Part shown: in pieces, positions 12,801 through 24,609 of the stretch
Layout: the number at the start of each line of letters is the position of its first letter
How positions within the stretch are numbered: the first letter of the stretch is position 1
Origin: Pochonia chlamydosporia 170
Taxonomy: Eukaryota > Ascomycota > Sordariomycetes > Hypocreales > Clavicipitaceae
DNA: 64,000 nucleotides
Direction: 5' to 3'
NCBI RefSeq assembly: GCF_001653235.2
Contig: NC_035793.1
Span: forward strand, 4,216,001-4,280,000
Made by a program: the position numbers and the translations under genes
The notes under the pieces: model-generated
The model's input: only the letters and a program-made list of their open reading frames with translations
What the model was told of the DNA's origin: nothing
Database searches by the model: none

Positions 12801-13266
12801 CTACTGAACCATCATATAAATAGACCCGATATTGCCTTCACTATCAGCAAAGTATCTCAAAAGGCCACTGTCACCCTCCTTCTCCTCCCCAGTGAGGACC
12901 TTGCCGCCTGCGCCTTCAATCGCCTTGACAGAATCATCCAGATTCTCAACAAACCAGGACAGCGCAACGCCACCTTTGCCAGCGGTAAAGGCACCAGTGG
13001 AATCCGGAGCCTTCAAAATACCTCCCGTGATGCTGACGCCGTTTTTGGTGAAGTCAAAAAGACGACATTCATTTGATTCGGAGCTAGGGTCTTTGAAGGG
13101 GATATTGAACACCTTTTTGTAGAAGGCGGAAGCTTGATGGGAGTTAGCTGGTGTGTAGTTGCATGCGACGGCTGATACAAAATATATACATACCACGAGC
13201 AACGTCTGTGGCTGGTATTCCGATCCAGACGGGTGTTCCAAAGGCTGGTGGCTTCCAATCGGACAT
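12801..13266 (-). CDS. VOC-fold (glyoxalase/bleomycin-resistance-like) protein
   Basis: Small vicinal-oxygen-chelate protein of 139 aa; exons 13194-13266 and 12801-13147 join in phase. Features are the N-terminal PVWIGIPATDV strand, AFYKKVFNIPF, and the late RYFADSEGNIGSIYMM strand that usually carries the metal-ligand Glu/Asp. Family members include glyoxalases, dioxygenases and drug-binding resistance proteins; the substrate cannot be named. It is the last gene before the beta-lactam cluster, so a detoxification role is possible, but nothing in the sequence shows it. Confidence 0.8.
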
Positions 13267-14286
13267 TTTGGTTAACCTGGAGTGATGTAATGAAAGTTGA
13301 TGGGAAGCTAGATGATGGATGATTGACGGACTGAAGATTCAAATAATCACCACCCCGAAGCATTGGGGAAGATTGTGCTCTTATACCTCTGATTTACATA
13401 TTGACAGATATTGGTTCCCTTGGTGAATGGCATAGCATTATGTTCACGCTTTGAGTGCTATTGTGGCAGCAGCATCGTGAAGCTACATGGGCGAATTATC
13501 ATGGTGGCTTCGGATAAGCTGAATGTCTATGGTTTCTTATTTGAGCAAACGAAACTTTGTATCCACAGAAGTGGCATCGTGGCGTCAGGAACAGCATTGG
13601 ACAAGCTCTTTCACGAAGCATGTTCCCTTTCCAGCTGTGGCGTAGTTCGTCACCACATACTTGGAGAGAAAGTGATTACTGCTCATGCGCAGATTCGACT
13701 CCGTATTCGGATCCCGTCATGACACAATGCCGCTTGACAGATTGGCGGGCGGTGGATAATTACGGCACCGATTCAAGCAATATCGGCTTCGAGACAAAGC
13801 TTGTCCTCGCATAAGGATCTATTGGGCACGAATACTGTCAGCAATTTACAGATATGACATTATGTCGACTTTGTCCACCGGGAGCTTCCCCACCGGAGGA
13901 TTGCGACTCGACACGGAACGGAGTTCGGATCCATGGACTTTCTCCAATTCCCTCAATGACGAGGTGAAACTTGGCCTCGGCAATTTTCTAACCCCTCACT
14001 TGACTACGCTGTTTTCCCCCATGTTGAGTATGGCTAGCTTGCACGAAGAGTTACAGCAGTTCCACAATGCCGCTTCCCGCATGTCAAGCTGGCTGGTACC
14101 ATAACATCGGAGTTTGAAGCTGGAAACACCGTCAACCAACCTGTGGTGCAACTCGATGCTTTCGTGTCTTATTCTTTAGATCGCCCATCTGACCAGATGC
14201 TTTGAAGCTTGTAAAATAAGCGAAACTGCGAAACTCTATCTCATTACCATTCTAAATTTACAAGTTAAACTACAACATTGTTGGCC
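13267..14286. other. intergenic, left edge of the beta-lactam cluster
   Basis: Upstream of both the VOC gene (-) and cefD1 (+). An 80-codon open frame (13862-14104, +) has no recognisable features. It probably contains the cefD1 promoter. Confidence 0.4.
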
Positions 14287-16551
14287 ATGTCACTGAGTAC
14301 GGACCCTTACCCACTTCCCCAGATTCTCAATTGCCGTCAATCTCATCGAGCTCCGCTAATCTGAGCATTTTGCATCTGAAGCTCCAGCCAGCTTGTTGGC
14401 AGCGGTCGGAGGCATCGCCGCCACAACCGCCTATTTGGATGCCAAGTTACACATTCGAAAGGATTGGCGCTTTCTGTCACGCATGAAACAAGCTGAGAAG
14501 AATTACAATGAGGCCGGTACGCTTCCCATTTATCCCACTCTTCAGGACGGTAACTCACCAAGACCAGTCAAGGCAAAGAAGGCATCTGGGTATTTCTTAT
14601 TCGAAGCAGCCGCCCATCGACACCCAAATGAAGAGTGCATATGGTCCCGCCAAGGGATTTATACCTGGGCAGAGGCCTATGATCGTGTCTCCCAGTATGG
14701 CCACTGCTTTCAGTCACTGGGCGTCAAAGCTAGCCAGTTCGTCGGGTTGTACATGTACAACTCGCCTGAGTTTCTGTTCATATGGCTTGGTCTCTTGTCA
14801 ATTGGCGCTGCTCCAGCGCTGATAAATTATAACTTGGCGTCGGGAGCGTTGTTGCACTGTGTCAAAATCTCAAAGACTAGGATTCTCATCTATGATTCTG
14901 CGGCGGATTGCGTGTCGCGCATTCAGGCGTCTGAGCAACAGCTGCGAGAAATTGGTGTCGAACCTATTGTGCTGTCGGAGGCACTGAAGCGAGAGATTGC
15001 TCGGAATCCTACAAGTCGACCCAGCACAAATTGTTTCGAGGACACTTCGAAAGTTCTGCCTCTGGCGTTGATGTACACTAGGTATGTGGCCATCCATATC
15101 TCCTGCTCAGGACCGACCCGGCTGACGATTCCTGTGACAGTGGAACTACTGGCATGCCAAAAGCTTCACCAATGTATGTTGCGCGAAACTACATGGGCGC
15201 GTCTTTGTATCCGAAGACGTTTGGACAGGAGCCAGGACCTGGAGGAGATAGGAGCTACTACTGCATTCCTTTGTATCATGGCACTGGTGGATTAGGCGCC
15301 ATTGCGGACATGATGAGCGGTTTGTCTGTCGCCTTGGCACCCAAGTTTTCATTGTCGCGATTCTGGGAAGATTGCATTGACAGCAAGGCTACAATTTTTA
15401 TTTATGGTACATCATACCGATGATTGGTCACCTGGCTATAATGTACTGACTTCATTAGTTGGCGAACTCGTGCGGTACCTACTTGCCGCTCCTCCATCTC
15501 CAAACGACAAGAAACACCAAATTCGACTCATTTGGGGCAACGGCCTGAGCCCTGAACTATGGCACAAATTTCAGGTACATCCCTCATATCATCCCTCTTC
15601 AGCCGTCGTCTTACTGACGTTGTGGCGTAAAGGACCGCTTTGGCGTCCCCGAAATTGGCGAATTCTTCGCAAGCACCGAGGGCGTAGTCTTCATCACCAA
15701 TCACTTCAGAAGCGGTTTCGGTCCAGGAGCCGTCGGCCACCACGGCTGGCTCCTCCGCCAACTAAACCACAAAGTTCTGGTCCTCGTACATATTGATCCC
15801 GAGACAGGCGACGTCTGGAGATGCCCAGAGACGGGCTTCGCGAAGCGATTACCTTATGAGCAAGGCGGCGAACTCTTGGTGAAACTTCCCTCAAGAGAGG
15901 CCTGGGCAGGATACTTTGGCTCACGCGAAGCGACGAACAAGAAGCTATTGGAAAATGTGCTCGAAAAGGGTGATCTGTATTGGAGAACGGGGGATGCGCT
16001 CCGTAGAGATGGCAATGGCCATTGGTATTTCATGGACCGACTCGGTACGTTTTCACTGCACTCAAAATGAACAAGTCTACTAACAGGTAGTACCAGGGGA
16101 TACATATCGATGGAAAGGAGAAAATGTGTCAACCACAGAAGTCACCCAAGTCCTGGGCACACATCCCCAAATAGCAGAAGCCAACGTCTACGGCGTCAAG
16201 ATTCCTTCCCACGACGGCAGAGCAGGCTGCGCGGCATTGGCACTGAAAGATGGAAACCTTGATACCTTCGACTGGGCGAGTGTGGTGTCGCTGCTGCGCA
16301 AGGAATTGCCTGCGTATGCCGTGCCCATCTTCATGCGAGTCCGGGAAGGGGTCGGTGGCATGAGCACGGATAATCACAAGCACAACAAGGTCCCGTTGCG
16401 ACTTGAGGGCGTGGATCCTCAAGCTTTGGGGACAAAGGTTATTGATGGGAAGGATGATAAGTTGTTTTGGTTGCCTGCTGGGGCGAGTGTATATGTTCCT
16501 TTTACTCAGGGTGATTGGGATAAGTTGTCGCAGATGCGGGCTCGCATTTGA
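14287..16551 (+). CDS. cefD1: isopenicillinyl-CoA synthetase (CefD1-like acyl-CoA synthetase)
   Basis: ANL-superfamily acyl-CoA synthetase of the very-long-chain/FATP type. In A. chrysogenum CefD1 activates isopenicillin N to its CoA thioester as the first step of epimerisation to penicillin N. Six exons (14287-14335, 14388-15081, 15141-15406, 15459-15574, 15633-16044, 16097-16551) are phase-consistent and give 663 aa. The AMP-binding motif is YTSGTTGMPK around residues 246-255, followed by PLYHGTGG, and a later YWRTGDALRRD. The start comes from a 16-codon first exon; no in-frame ATG exists in exon 2 before the conserved region. The protein ends in ARI, a relaxed peroxisomal PTS1. Assignment from a general acyl-CoA synthetase to CefD1 rests on the other cef genes beside it. 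Confidence 0.85.
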
Positions 16552-17177
16552 GGTTGATTCTGTGATTGGCATTGCTGTAGACAGACATTCGTACCAATAC
16601 AAGATACTGACTTGATGCTCAGAATACCGGAGTTGCTAAACCAGATTTCCATGCCAGTAAGCGTTTTCCATTATGGGACAGAAACTCCCGTAACCAAGCC
16701 GCCTTGGCATAAGATCGGCCCAATTCAATCCCGCAAAGTGCACAGTTCTCACCAAAGCGATATTTTTGATGTTCTCTTTCACATTGTCAATTTATCCGAC
16801 ATGTCTCTACGCCGCCAAATCCTATGGTGATCCACCTTCCCTTCTCTACCAAGGCAGCTGCATCCGAAAAGCCAGTTTACGCCTCGTCTAAATTTGTAAA
16901 ATGCATCATGTCACGGATCGGATCTCTAGCATACACCAATAGCCAGTCGGTCATGAATCGGTGTGGCACACCCCTGGCATGCGACTTGCAGGGCATGAGG
17001 TAGCATCTTACATACCAAAGCGGTAGTGTCTGGGAGCATCGGCTTGGCTAAGTACGCATGTCTAGGAATGCGACTGTTTTGTTTCTTACTGTGCCATGGA
17101 AGTAGAGTTCCCTTCATTGGAAACTCACACAAGTCTCGATCCATGTAGCCAACCTCTATGCTTCAACTTTGAACACC
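16552..17177. promoter_or_regulatory. cefD1-MFS spacer / MFS promoter
   Basis: Spacer of 626 bp between two plus-strand cluster genes. No coding exon is seen; it presumably carries the MFS gene promoter. Confidence 0.4.
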
Positions 17178-18785
17178 ATGGGCTCAAGCTCTGTAGAGCT
17201 GGCCGTCATTTCATCAGATTCAGAACATGACGAAAACATTATCGACTTCGATGGGCCTAATGACCCCGAGAATGCTGTCAATTGGCCCGCAAAGAAGAAA
17301 TGGGCGGTGGTGTTTATCCTGGCAGCCATGACATTCATCGTGTAAGTTTGATCCTCACTTCACGTCAAGTTCCAACAACAGATGTACTGATATTTGCTCC
17401 CAGTGCCCTTGGATCCTCAATCTCCGCGCCAGGCGTCAACGATGCCATGGTTGAATTCCATAACACATCCTCCATCCTAAGCTCCATGATAGTATGCGTC
17501 TACAACGTTGGTCTTGCAGCCGGTCCTCTCATTCTGGCACCAATGTCCGAAATGTACGGGCGTCTCATCCCATATCATGTCACAAATGTCTTCTTCACGC
17601 TCTTTACACTGGGGTGTGCACTGAGTCCCAATCTCCCTGCGCTCATCATCTTTCGCATGCTCGCGGGAATGGAAGCTTCTGCCGTGTTGAACATTGGCGG
17701 CGCGACGGTAGCAGACATGTTCATCCAGGAAGAGAGAGGGTTCGCCATTGCAGTGTGGACATTTGGGCCTCTTCTCGGTCCAGCCGTTGGACCTGTTGCA
17801 GGAGGATATCTTACTCAAGCAAAGGGGTGGAGATGGGTATTTTGGGTTGTCACCATTGGTGTAGGTTCTTGTACTTCTTACGTGAACTTCCTCTAACAGA
17901 GTTTGTAGGCGGCCGTGTTCACAGTCATATTCTTCCTGGTAGTGCGCGAAACATATGCCCCGATTCTGCTCCAACGTAAAGTCAACCGCCTACGACAAGA
18001 GACTGGCAACCCGAATCTCAAATCTGCTTTGGAAAGCGATCTCGCTCCTCGGCAACGCATAATCCGATCTCTACGACGACCCTTGGTCCTTTTATTCGGG
18101 TCACCGATTGTCTTTCTCTTCTCCGTGTTCATCGCCGTGGTGTATTCGTACCAATTCCTCTTGTTTGTCACCATCCCAAATGTCTTTGGCAAGTTGTACC
18201 ACTTCTCCGTCGGCGCCACGGGCCTCGCATACTTGGGAATTGCGTGTGGCCTTTTGATTGGCAATGCCTTGTTTGGCCAAATCTCGGACCGCATCCTGAT
18301 GCGCAAGGCGAATGGGGAAAAGTTAAAGCCAGAGTATAGGCTGCCGCTGATGATACCGGCCGCATTTTGCATTCCGGCTTGTTTCTTTATTTATGGATGG
18401 ACCACCCAGTACCAAGTTCATTGGATAGTGCCAATCTGTGCGACTTCTCTTTTGGGAATTGGGTTGAACATGTCCTTGGTATGTCTCGTCACTGATTACC
18501 GCTCATCATAAATGCCTAACCGTGTTATAGATGACTATCCAAGTTTACCTCGTAGATGCCTATACCTTGTACGCGGCATCTGCTCTAGCTGCGACATCTA
18601 TTCTTCGTTCATTATTTGGAGCATTTGTTCCGCTGGCCGGAGGCCCTCTTTATGATAACCTCGGCCTGGGCTGGGGAAATTCTACCCTTGGATTCGTGGC
18701 CATCGCTCTGATCCCTGTGCCATTTCTGTTTGCCAGGTATGGCGAGGCAATTCGTACAAACCCTCGATGGCAACCCAAACTATGA
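17178..18785 (+). CDS. MFS drug:H+ antiporter of the beta-lactam cluster (CefT/CefM-like)
   Basis: Twelve-TM DHA1-type MFS transporter; exons 17178-17341, 17404-17860, 17909-18478 and 18531-18785 give 481 aa. The N-terminus has the usual FDGPNDPENAVNWP signature before TM1. The family loop appears as APMSEMYGR, and GPLLGPAVGPVAGGY matches antiporter motif C. Cluster transporters in A. chrysogenum are CefT (plasma-membrane export) and CefM (intracellular, about 480 aa as I recall). Length leans to CefM, but orthology cannot be settled by eye. It could move penicillin N or the final cephem. It ends only 115 bp from the convergent cefEF stop. Confidence 0.85.
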
Positions 18786-18900
18786 GCTCGGTTTCCAATG
18801 CCATCATAGCGAGTTACTTATGTACATATCTTCATGTCCATTGCTCTCAAATCGTTACCTTAGACTTTACTTTAGACTTTTATATTATATACCACCCATA

Positions 18901-19842
18901 TTAAGCAGCAGTTGCTGTATCCCTCCGCATATTTACATAATTCCCACCCAACCAGTCCCCAAATGTCGTCGTCTCAGTAGGAATCCGAATATTAAAGCCC
19001 CATTCAATCGCCTGAGGGACATTAAAGCTGAAAGATGGCTTGGGACGAAGGAAAAACACACTTGACGTGCGACTACTTCCCACTCGCTGATCTCGGCCAG
19101 GCGACTTGACCCTATGCTTAGGAGCCTTGATCTTCCCTTTACTCACAAGCGTACCAACAGCGCCGCAAAATACAACCATCGTATCCGGCTTGGTTGGTAG
19201 ATCCACAAACTCCCCGTCCACTTCGCATTGAAGACTCACAAACCCATTCACACAGGCAGTCTGATGGACCAACGTGATTGTAGACAAGTCATAATGCGCT
19301 CCCATTCTCAGTGGCTCCTCCTCTGCAACTCTATTCTCAGGAACGTCTGGGAAGTAACGCAGTCGCAGGAGTGGTTCACAGTCTAGGAAGTCATCTATAC
19401 CATTGACTGGCTTCGCGTTGACTGCCTCCAGAACCACTCTTGCTGTGTCCTGACTCGCCGCATACATACGGTCAAAGTAACTCTGCCAGACTTTCTCAAA
19501 ATTTTCATTTGGGAATAAGTTATTGTTAATTCCCATGGAGTAACACGTGGAATAGTCTGAGAATTGGCCAGTCTCCGTAACTATTGCTGTGCTCTCCCAC
19601 TCTAGACCGGAGAAGCCACGGCGGGCATTTCGGTCGCCGAGTGTCACGGACTTTTTCTGCTCTTCAGAAGCGTTTTTGAAGAAGTTGACGCAGGTTTCGC
19701 GGGCGGAGGTGTGGTCTCCGTCTGTGAGGCCGGTGTCAGAGAGAAAGAATATGCCTTTTTGGGTGAGGCAGTGGACGAATTCTTCTTGGCAGAGACCATT
19801 CTTGAGGTCTTGGAGGCTGAAGATCGGTACTTTGTCTGACAT
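18901..19842 (-). CDS. cefEF: deacetoxycephalosporin C synthase/hydroxylase (expandase/hydroxylase)
   Basis: Fe(II)/2-oxoglutarate dioxygenase that expands penicillin N to deacetoxycephalosporin C and, in the fungal bifunctional form, hydroxylates it to deacetylcephalosporin C. Intronless, 313 aa. The iron triad is His183-x-Asp185 (MGAHYDLST) and His243 (APKHRVKS); the 2-oxoglutarate-binding Arg258-x-Ser260 follows. All four positions match the numbering I recall for Streptomyces DAOCS. Long blocks such as [17 protein letters not shown] and [16 protein letters not shown] endings closely resemble A. chrysogenum CefEF. The protein lacks the roughly 19-residue Ala-rich tail I recall there. Whether it is bifunctional is inferred. 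No cefG is next to it. Confidence 0.96.
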   Translation of the reverse strand: MSDKVPIFSLQDLKNGLCQEEFVHCLTQKGIFFLSDTGLTDGDHTSARETCVNFFKNASEEQKKSVTLGDRNARRGFSGLEWESTAIVTETGQFSDYSTCYSMGINNNLFPNENFEKVWQSYFDRMYAASQDTARVVLEAVNAKPVNGIDDFLDCEPLLRLRYFPDVPENRVAEEEPLRMGAHYDLSTITLVHQTACVNGFVSLQCEVDGEFVDLPTKPDTMVVFCGAVGTLVSKGKIKAPKHRVKSPGRDQRVGSSRTSSVFFLRPKPSFSFNVPQAIEWGFNIRIPTETTTFGDWLGGNYVNMRRDTATAA

Positions 19843-21772
19843 TATGACTTGATCGTTGGATTTACAAATCTTGCTATGGTTTTGAGTGTGGTTGAGTCAA
19901 TTCTATGTAAAAGCGTTTACCAGACTGGGATGACGAGATGTTCAATGACCATCATAACGCTTTCTGCCTTTGTCTTTCATCCGACATGTTCGTTCTTTTC
20001 GGACCTTTCTCGCCTCATCGTTTCCATTGCCCAACTGCAACTTGGACAAACGAAGGGGAAAATGCTTATGCAGCGTGCAACCAGTTCACACGTTCATCCT
20101 GCGGAATCTGCATCATGTTCCCCCGCTATAGAAGTTGAAGGATACCACGCATGCAGGACACGCTCATGCATGTCGCAGTGTAACATCACATTGAATCCGC
20201 AGGATTCTCAAAAACTAGTTGAGGCGGAATTCACAAACGTGGCCATATTCACCTCCCTCATCGGCAAGTGGCTCGGCATGGTAAAGAGCAACACACCCTT
20301 AGCCAAGACTTCAGCCGTAACTGGGCCAAGACGAACTAAAGAAGAATGTTTGTGTGGAAAACCGGCATCTGAGCGCCATAGCCCCCAAGCCGCTCCATCT
20401 GAAATCGGGCGAGTTCCCCCGTTCGTGCATAAGTCGCCTCATAAGGCGACCTTCCCCAAGCGTTGCCAAGATCTAGCCAAGTAATTCGCGTCAGATTTCA
20501 AGCTTTATCCAGGATTATTGACCCGGCCAACGTGCGTAAGCTTCTCCTATCGGCCGATTATAGCAAGCATGGTCGCCTAATATCCAGTTCCCGTATGCGC
20601 ATCTTACTAGTATCAACTCGGTCAAGAAGACTGGCAATTTGAAGGGGCTGTCTTATGTCTACACCCTTGGCGGTTCATTGCCGCAAACAGGCTTCGGGAT
20701 TCTTGGTCTCCCATCGGCGACCGCACTCGTAGTTGAAGCACCATCTATATTGGAGTCACCGACTTCGCTGCATTTCTGATCCGTATTTGCCTTCCATTCG
20801 CGTTGCTTACTATTTCTGATCATGCGAGAAGTTGAACTAATATTCAGCCGCCATCCTTCACCTTGAAGTTAGGTATGCTCTTGCGAATATTAGGAATGAC
20901 GTAGGGTATGCCATGCAACTAGCCTCAATATCGAAAAAATGGCTCAACAGCTCTGGTGATTCACGACAGGCATTCGTAAGCTTGTTCTCAATGTATTGGG
21001 TACGGCAAATTGTTGCCGTAGTAGGACGCACAATGGGTGGTGTACTGGTGTTCGAATGGGCTGACTTTGATCCGTCTTATGCCTAGGAAATTGTGCCCAT
21101 TGTAACCCCAAGCTAACAACGTGAATACCGTGCAGCCTACGTTAGTTGAAGTTGTAAAACCATGGCATTGATGACGACGAGACGGTCTCACAACGACATC
21201 GATATTGGCGATCCGCGTGTTGAGCTCTTGAAGTCACCTGCAAGTTCGCATTCCTTACTTACAACAGTAAGATGATTTGACAGAACAGCATTTTGCCGCT
21301 ATAGGCAGGAAATTAATTTGGAATGAGGACCCCAACCTAGCTGCGCCATGATTCAGGAACTTCGCAACTTTCATCAATGGTATCTGCGGCAATGAGGGGG
21401 CCTTGTCTTAACTTGATTGAGGCCGGTCGATCGAATCCACTAACTCCGGAGTTGTAAGACGTATTGCCTGTTGCCGTGTAAAATAGACCGGATTTTCCGC
21501 AACCGTAGCTCATTCCTAGATCGAGCAGCTAGTGTATTATCAATGCTTGCTACGATTGATACGTACCTCCTTGCAGCCAACTGCATTGGTTTGTTGCACC
21601 AAGTAGGGATATTGAGGCTGAGCGCGGGGTTGCAATCAGTCTTACACCAACCTCGGTTTGCCAACTCAGCAATCTGACATTCACTTTTCCTGCCAGTTTG
21701 AAACGTTCCGTATACGCTACAACTGAAGTGACAATTCCTTGAGTTGCCATTGCGCGAGCCGGCAACGACTTC
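19843..21772. promoter_or_regulatory. divergent cefEF-cefD2 promoter region
   Basis: A 1930-bp spacer between two divergently transcribed cef genes. The PacC core GCCAAG occurs at 20302-20307, 20325-20330, 20465-20470 and 20476-20481, and its complement at 20666-20671; chance would give about one on both strands together. A 211-codon open frame (19849-20484, +) and a 74-codon frame on the minus strand (21550-21774) show no recognisable domain and are not called. There is no trace of a cefG acetyltransferase, which occupies the matching position beside cefEF in A. chrysogenum. Confidence 0.55.
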
Positions 21773-22992
21773 ATGGCCTTGGCCCATCCTCTATCCAGCC
21801 TGCGGGTGGTAGAACTTGCAGGTCTGGCACCAGGTATGCCCCGAGTAGCAAATTACATATTCGTACATCTTGGCAAGTTGCCGGCTTACACAGCAGTACC
21901 TTTGGCCAAACAGGTCCATTCTGTGGCCTTCTCCTCGCCGACTATGGTGCATCTGTACTTCGTATAGATGGACCCCGCTCACCAAAGGGTGACGTATTAG
22001 CAAGGCACAAGTCATCTATCTGCCTGGATCTGAAGCAACCTTCTTCCAAGGCCATCTTGTTGTCGATCTTATCCAATGCCGATGTTCTCATTGACCCTTA
22101 TCGCCCTGGAGTCCTTGAACGTCTAGGGTTGTCGCCTACTGAGGTCCTGCTGAAACATAACCCACGCTTGATCATTGCCCGGCTCACCGGTTTCCGTCGA
22201 GATGGTAAGTATCAGGACATGGCAGGCCACGACATCAACTATCTAGCCGTTTCTGGCGTACTGTCCATGATGGGACGGTCTGATGAGAGCCCATATGCGC
22301 CGGGTAATATTCTGGCAGATTTTGCCGGAGGAGGTGCCATGTGCTTTATTGGGATTCTAATGGCTTGGATAGCTCGAAACTTGACAGGTCGAGGGCAAGT
22401 TGTCGAGGCCAATATGGTGGATGGTTCAGCATATCTTGCAACTTTTCCCAGGCTAACTAGCAAAACTCCATTTTGGGGATTTCCCAGAGGGGAAAATGTA
22501 CTTGACGGGGGATGTCCATGGTATACTACATACGAGACGAAAGAAAAGGGCAAGTATTTTGCTGTTGGAGCATTGGAGCGTCAGTTTTACAAGGCGTTTA
22601 TCCAAGGCTTGGGACTTGAAGGAGCGGGTCTTCCCTCAAGAGACGAGAGAAACAACTGGCCAGCGCTGAAAGACGCATTTGAGAAGCGTTTTAAACAAAA
22701 GACTCGCAAAGAGTGGGAAGATGTGTTTAATGGGACTGACGCTTGTGCGACGCCTGTGTTGGAACAGTCCGAACTTGAGCGGGCGGGGTATACGCAGCGA
22801 CTTCCGGTACATATGGCTAGAACTCCTGGCAAGGGTATACCTGAGGGGAAAGGGGATTGGACAGGTGGCGTGATAAATAAGGGACATCATGGCGAAGAGT
22901 TGCTGAAAGAGTGGATGGGGTGGAAAAGGGACATTCAGTATACTGAAGATGGTGATGGTGTACTTACAGCAGTGCAGGGGGCGAAACTATAA
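21773..22992 (+). CDS. cefD2: isopenicillinyl-CoA epimerase (CefD2-like)
   Basis: Family III CoA-transferase fold, alpha-methylacyl-CoA racemase type. In the cephalosporin pathway it epimerises isopenicillinyl-CoA to penicillinyl-CoA. Exons 21773-21833 and 21914-22992 give 379 aa, near the known CefD2 length. The split [17 protein letters not shown] is the CoA-binding start of the family. Catalytic residues line up with the mycobacterial racemase: His126 (AGHDINY), Asp156 (GNILADF) and Glu242 (GALERQF). The C-terminus is AKL, a good peroxisomal PTS1. The gene is convergent with pcbC, 621 bp away. Confidence 0.92.
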
Positions 22993-23613
22993 GCTGCAAC
23001 CTGTATCCGTAGTACTGCCCGAGTCTTGTAATTAGTGTTCTCTTGATGAATCATAACAAAAAGATCACTTTAGATCCAAAACGAAAAGGAGACGTACTGA
23101 CTCATTCATGCTGTTACTTCAATTGCTATTAGACTTTTCCTCTAGAGCAACATATTTGGACTCAGTAAGAGGTGAATGGTCTAAATCACAAGCGCGATCT
23201 TGCCATCGGGAATTTTAATAAGTGCTTACCTCGAAAGCTCCCCAAGCCCCCCGACGGCCCGATGATCGCCTCAGCCGCAATCACTAGCAATGGTTCGTAA
23301 GCACCCACGAGACGAAGCAATTGGGCTTGGAGTCATAAGCGAACGGATGAGAAGTGCCGCGATTACCTGGCCTGACCGCAATAGTGGCTGCAAATTAAGG
23401 TTGCCTCTAGCAAATCACCCGGGATGGCCCTTGTTCAAACACCCACAAACATCCACCTCACCAGGGGCCTGAACAGGGAACAGACTTGGAGACGATCTAA
23501 CTGGATACAGTGGGCTTCCTGATGCTATTGACCCTTCTCCATCTTGCTGGACATGGCTTCCACCTCGGCAGCAGAGCCATGTAACCTCGCTGAATCCATT
23601 GCGCTTCGAGGCC
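22993..23613. other. convergent spacer between cefD2 and pcbC
   Basis: 3' regions of two convergent cluster genes; no gene is seen. An open frame of about 60 codons (23290-23472) has no features. Confidence 0.4.
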
Positions 23614-24609
23614 CTACGTTTGCCCGTTCTTCTTGATCAACCCAAGCAAACCATTCTGCAAATAGTTTCCGTATGAGATCGTCTCTCCAGCTGGCTCTTT
23701 CCCAGTTCCCGCCGCGTCCCACGGGACTACTGCATCGTCAAAGCCCAAGTTGACGAAAAACGGCAGTGACTGTCGCTCTTCATTCACCCACTTGACACGA
23801 TGGATCGGAGCGGGATAGTAGTTGTCAGTAATATGTGACATGTAGTTACCACAATTGACAAGGTAACCAGAGTCATCAGCCTCAATATCCAACCACCCCT
23901 GCGGGGTCTTGACTTGCAGATTCTGCACGTCGGACTGATACAACACCGTGATGAGGGACACATCCTCATGCCACTCAAAGCTTAGCTTGGTGCCATCCTC
24001 AGCAGTTTTGATGGCCGGCTCCGGGTACGGATCCAAAAACGGGTAGCGGATCAAAACCACGGATGACAAGGTATCTCCCTTGCGAAAATGACGTGTAAAG
24101 AAGTCCTCGTCTTTATCCAAGGCAAGAGCATAGCCACGCAGCAGGGCACTGGAAACCCTGAATGCCTCCCAAAAATAACTCTCTGCAAAGTTGCGGAAAC
24201 CGGGATGCTTGTCCTCCTCCGGCCAGTCATTCACCTCGTGAAGAGGAGTTGGTTTTTTGATGCGGGGATGATCGGGTTGGAAGGAGGGGTTGAGATAGCA
24301 GAGAGATTCGACTGCCTTTTTGCCGGGAATCGACAGGGAGTAGCCGCTTCGGATCTTGGCTTCATGTTCTTTGTTGTAAGCTCGGATGGCTAGCTTCCAC
24401 TTCTCCTCGTGGGTCAGGGACATGTGGAACTTCTTGGTTTCTTCGGACAACCACTTCAGGTCTACACCGTGGTTGACGGCATAAAAGAATCCCGTGTCTC
24501 GAGAAGCAGCGTCGATTTCCCTGGCTACTTCGAGTTTCTTTTGCTTGTTTTCACCAAAGAGAGGTGAAATGTCAATTCGAGGGACGTTAGCTGCTGAGAC
24601 GGAACCCAT
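23614..24609 (-). CDS. pcbC: isopenicillin N synthase
   Basis: Non-haem iron oxidase that closes LLD-ACV to isopenicillin N using O2. Intronless, 331 aa, the same length as the Aspergillus enzyme. Start was set at 24609 ([13 protein letters not shown]), the start conserved in the family; an upstream in-frame Met at 24684 would add 25 unlike residues. Iron ligands are His214-x-Asp216 (FEWHEDVS) and His270 (APIHRVKW); Arg279-x-Ser281 binds the substrate carboxylate, and the NGQT tail with Gln330 is conserved. It shares a 1663-bp divergent promoter with pcbAB, the arrangement found in all known fungal beta-lactam clusters. Confidence 0.98.
   Translation of the reverse strand: MGSVSAANVPRIDISPLFGENKQKKLEVAREIDAASRDTGFFYAVNHGVDLKWLSEETKKFHMSLTHEEKWKLAIRAYNKEHEAKIRSGYSLSIPGKKAVESLCYLNPSFQPDHPRIKKPTPLHEVNDWPEEDKHPGFRNFAESYFWEAFRVSSALLRGYALALDKDEDFFTRHFRKGDTLSSVVLIRYPFLDPYPEPAIKTAEDGTKLSFEWHEDVSLITVLYQSDVQNLQVKTPQGWLDIEADDSGYLVNCGNYMSHITDNYYPAPIHRVKWVNEERQSLPFFVNLGFDDAVVPWDAAGTGKEPAGETISYGNYLQNGLLGLIKKNGQT

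Noticed and set aside
19849..20484. 211-codon open frame upstream of cefEF
   Set aside because: No domain or plausible family, odd composition, and it sits where a divergent promoter is expected. It does not resemble CefG.
21440..21787. Minus-strand frames overlapping the cefD2 start
   Set aside because: They overlap the well-supported cefD2 first exon and promoter, and show no recognisable protein features.
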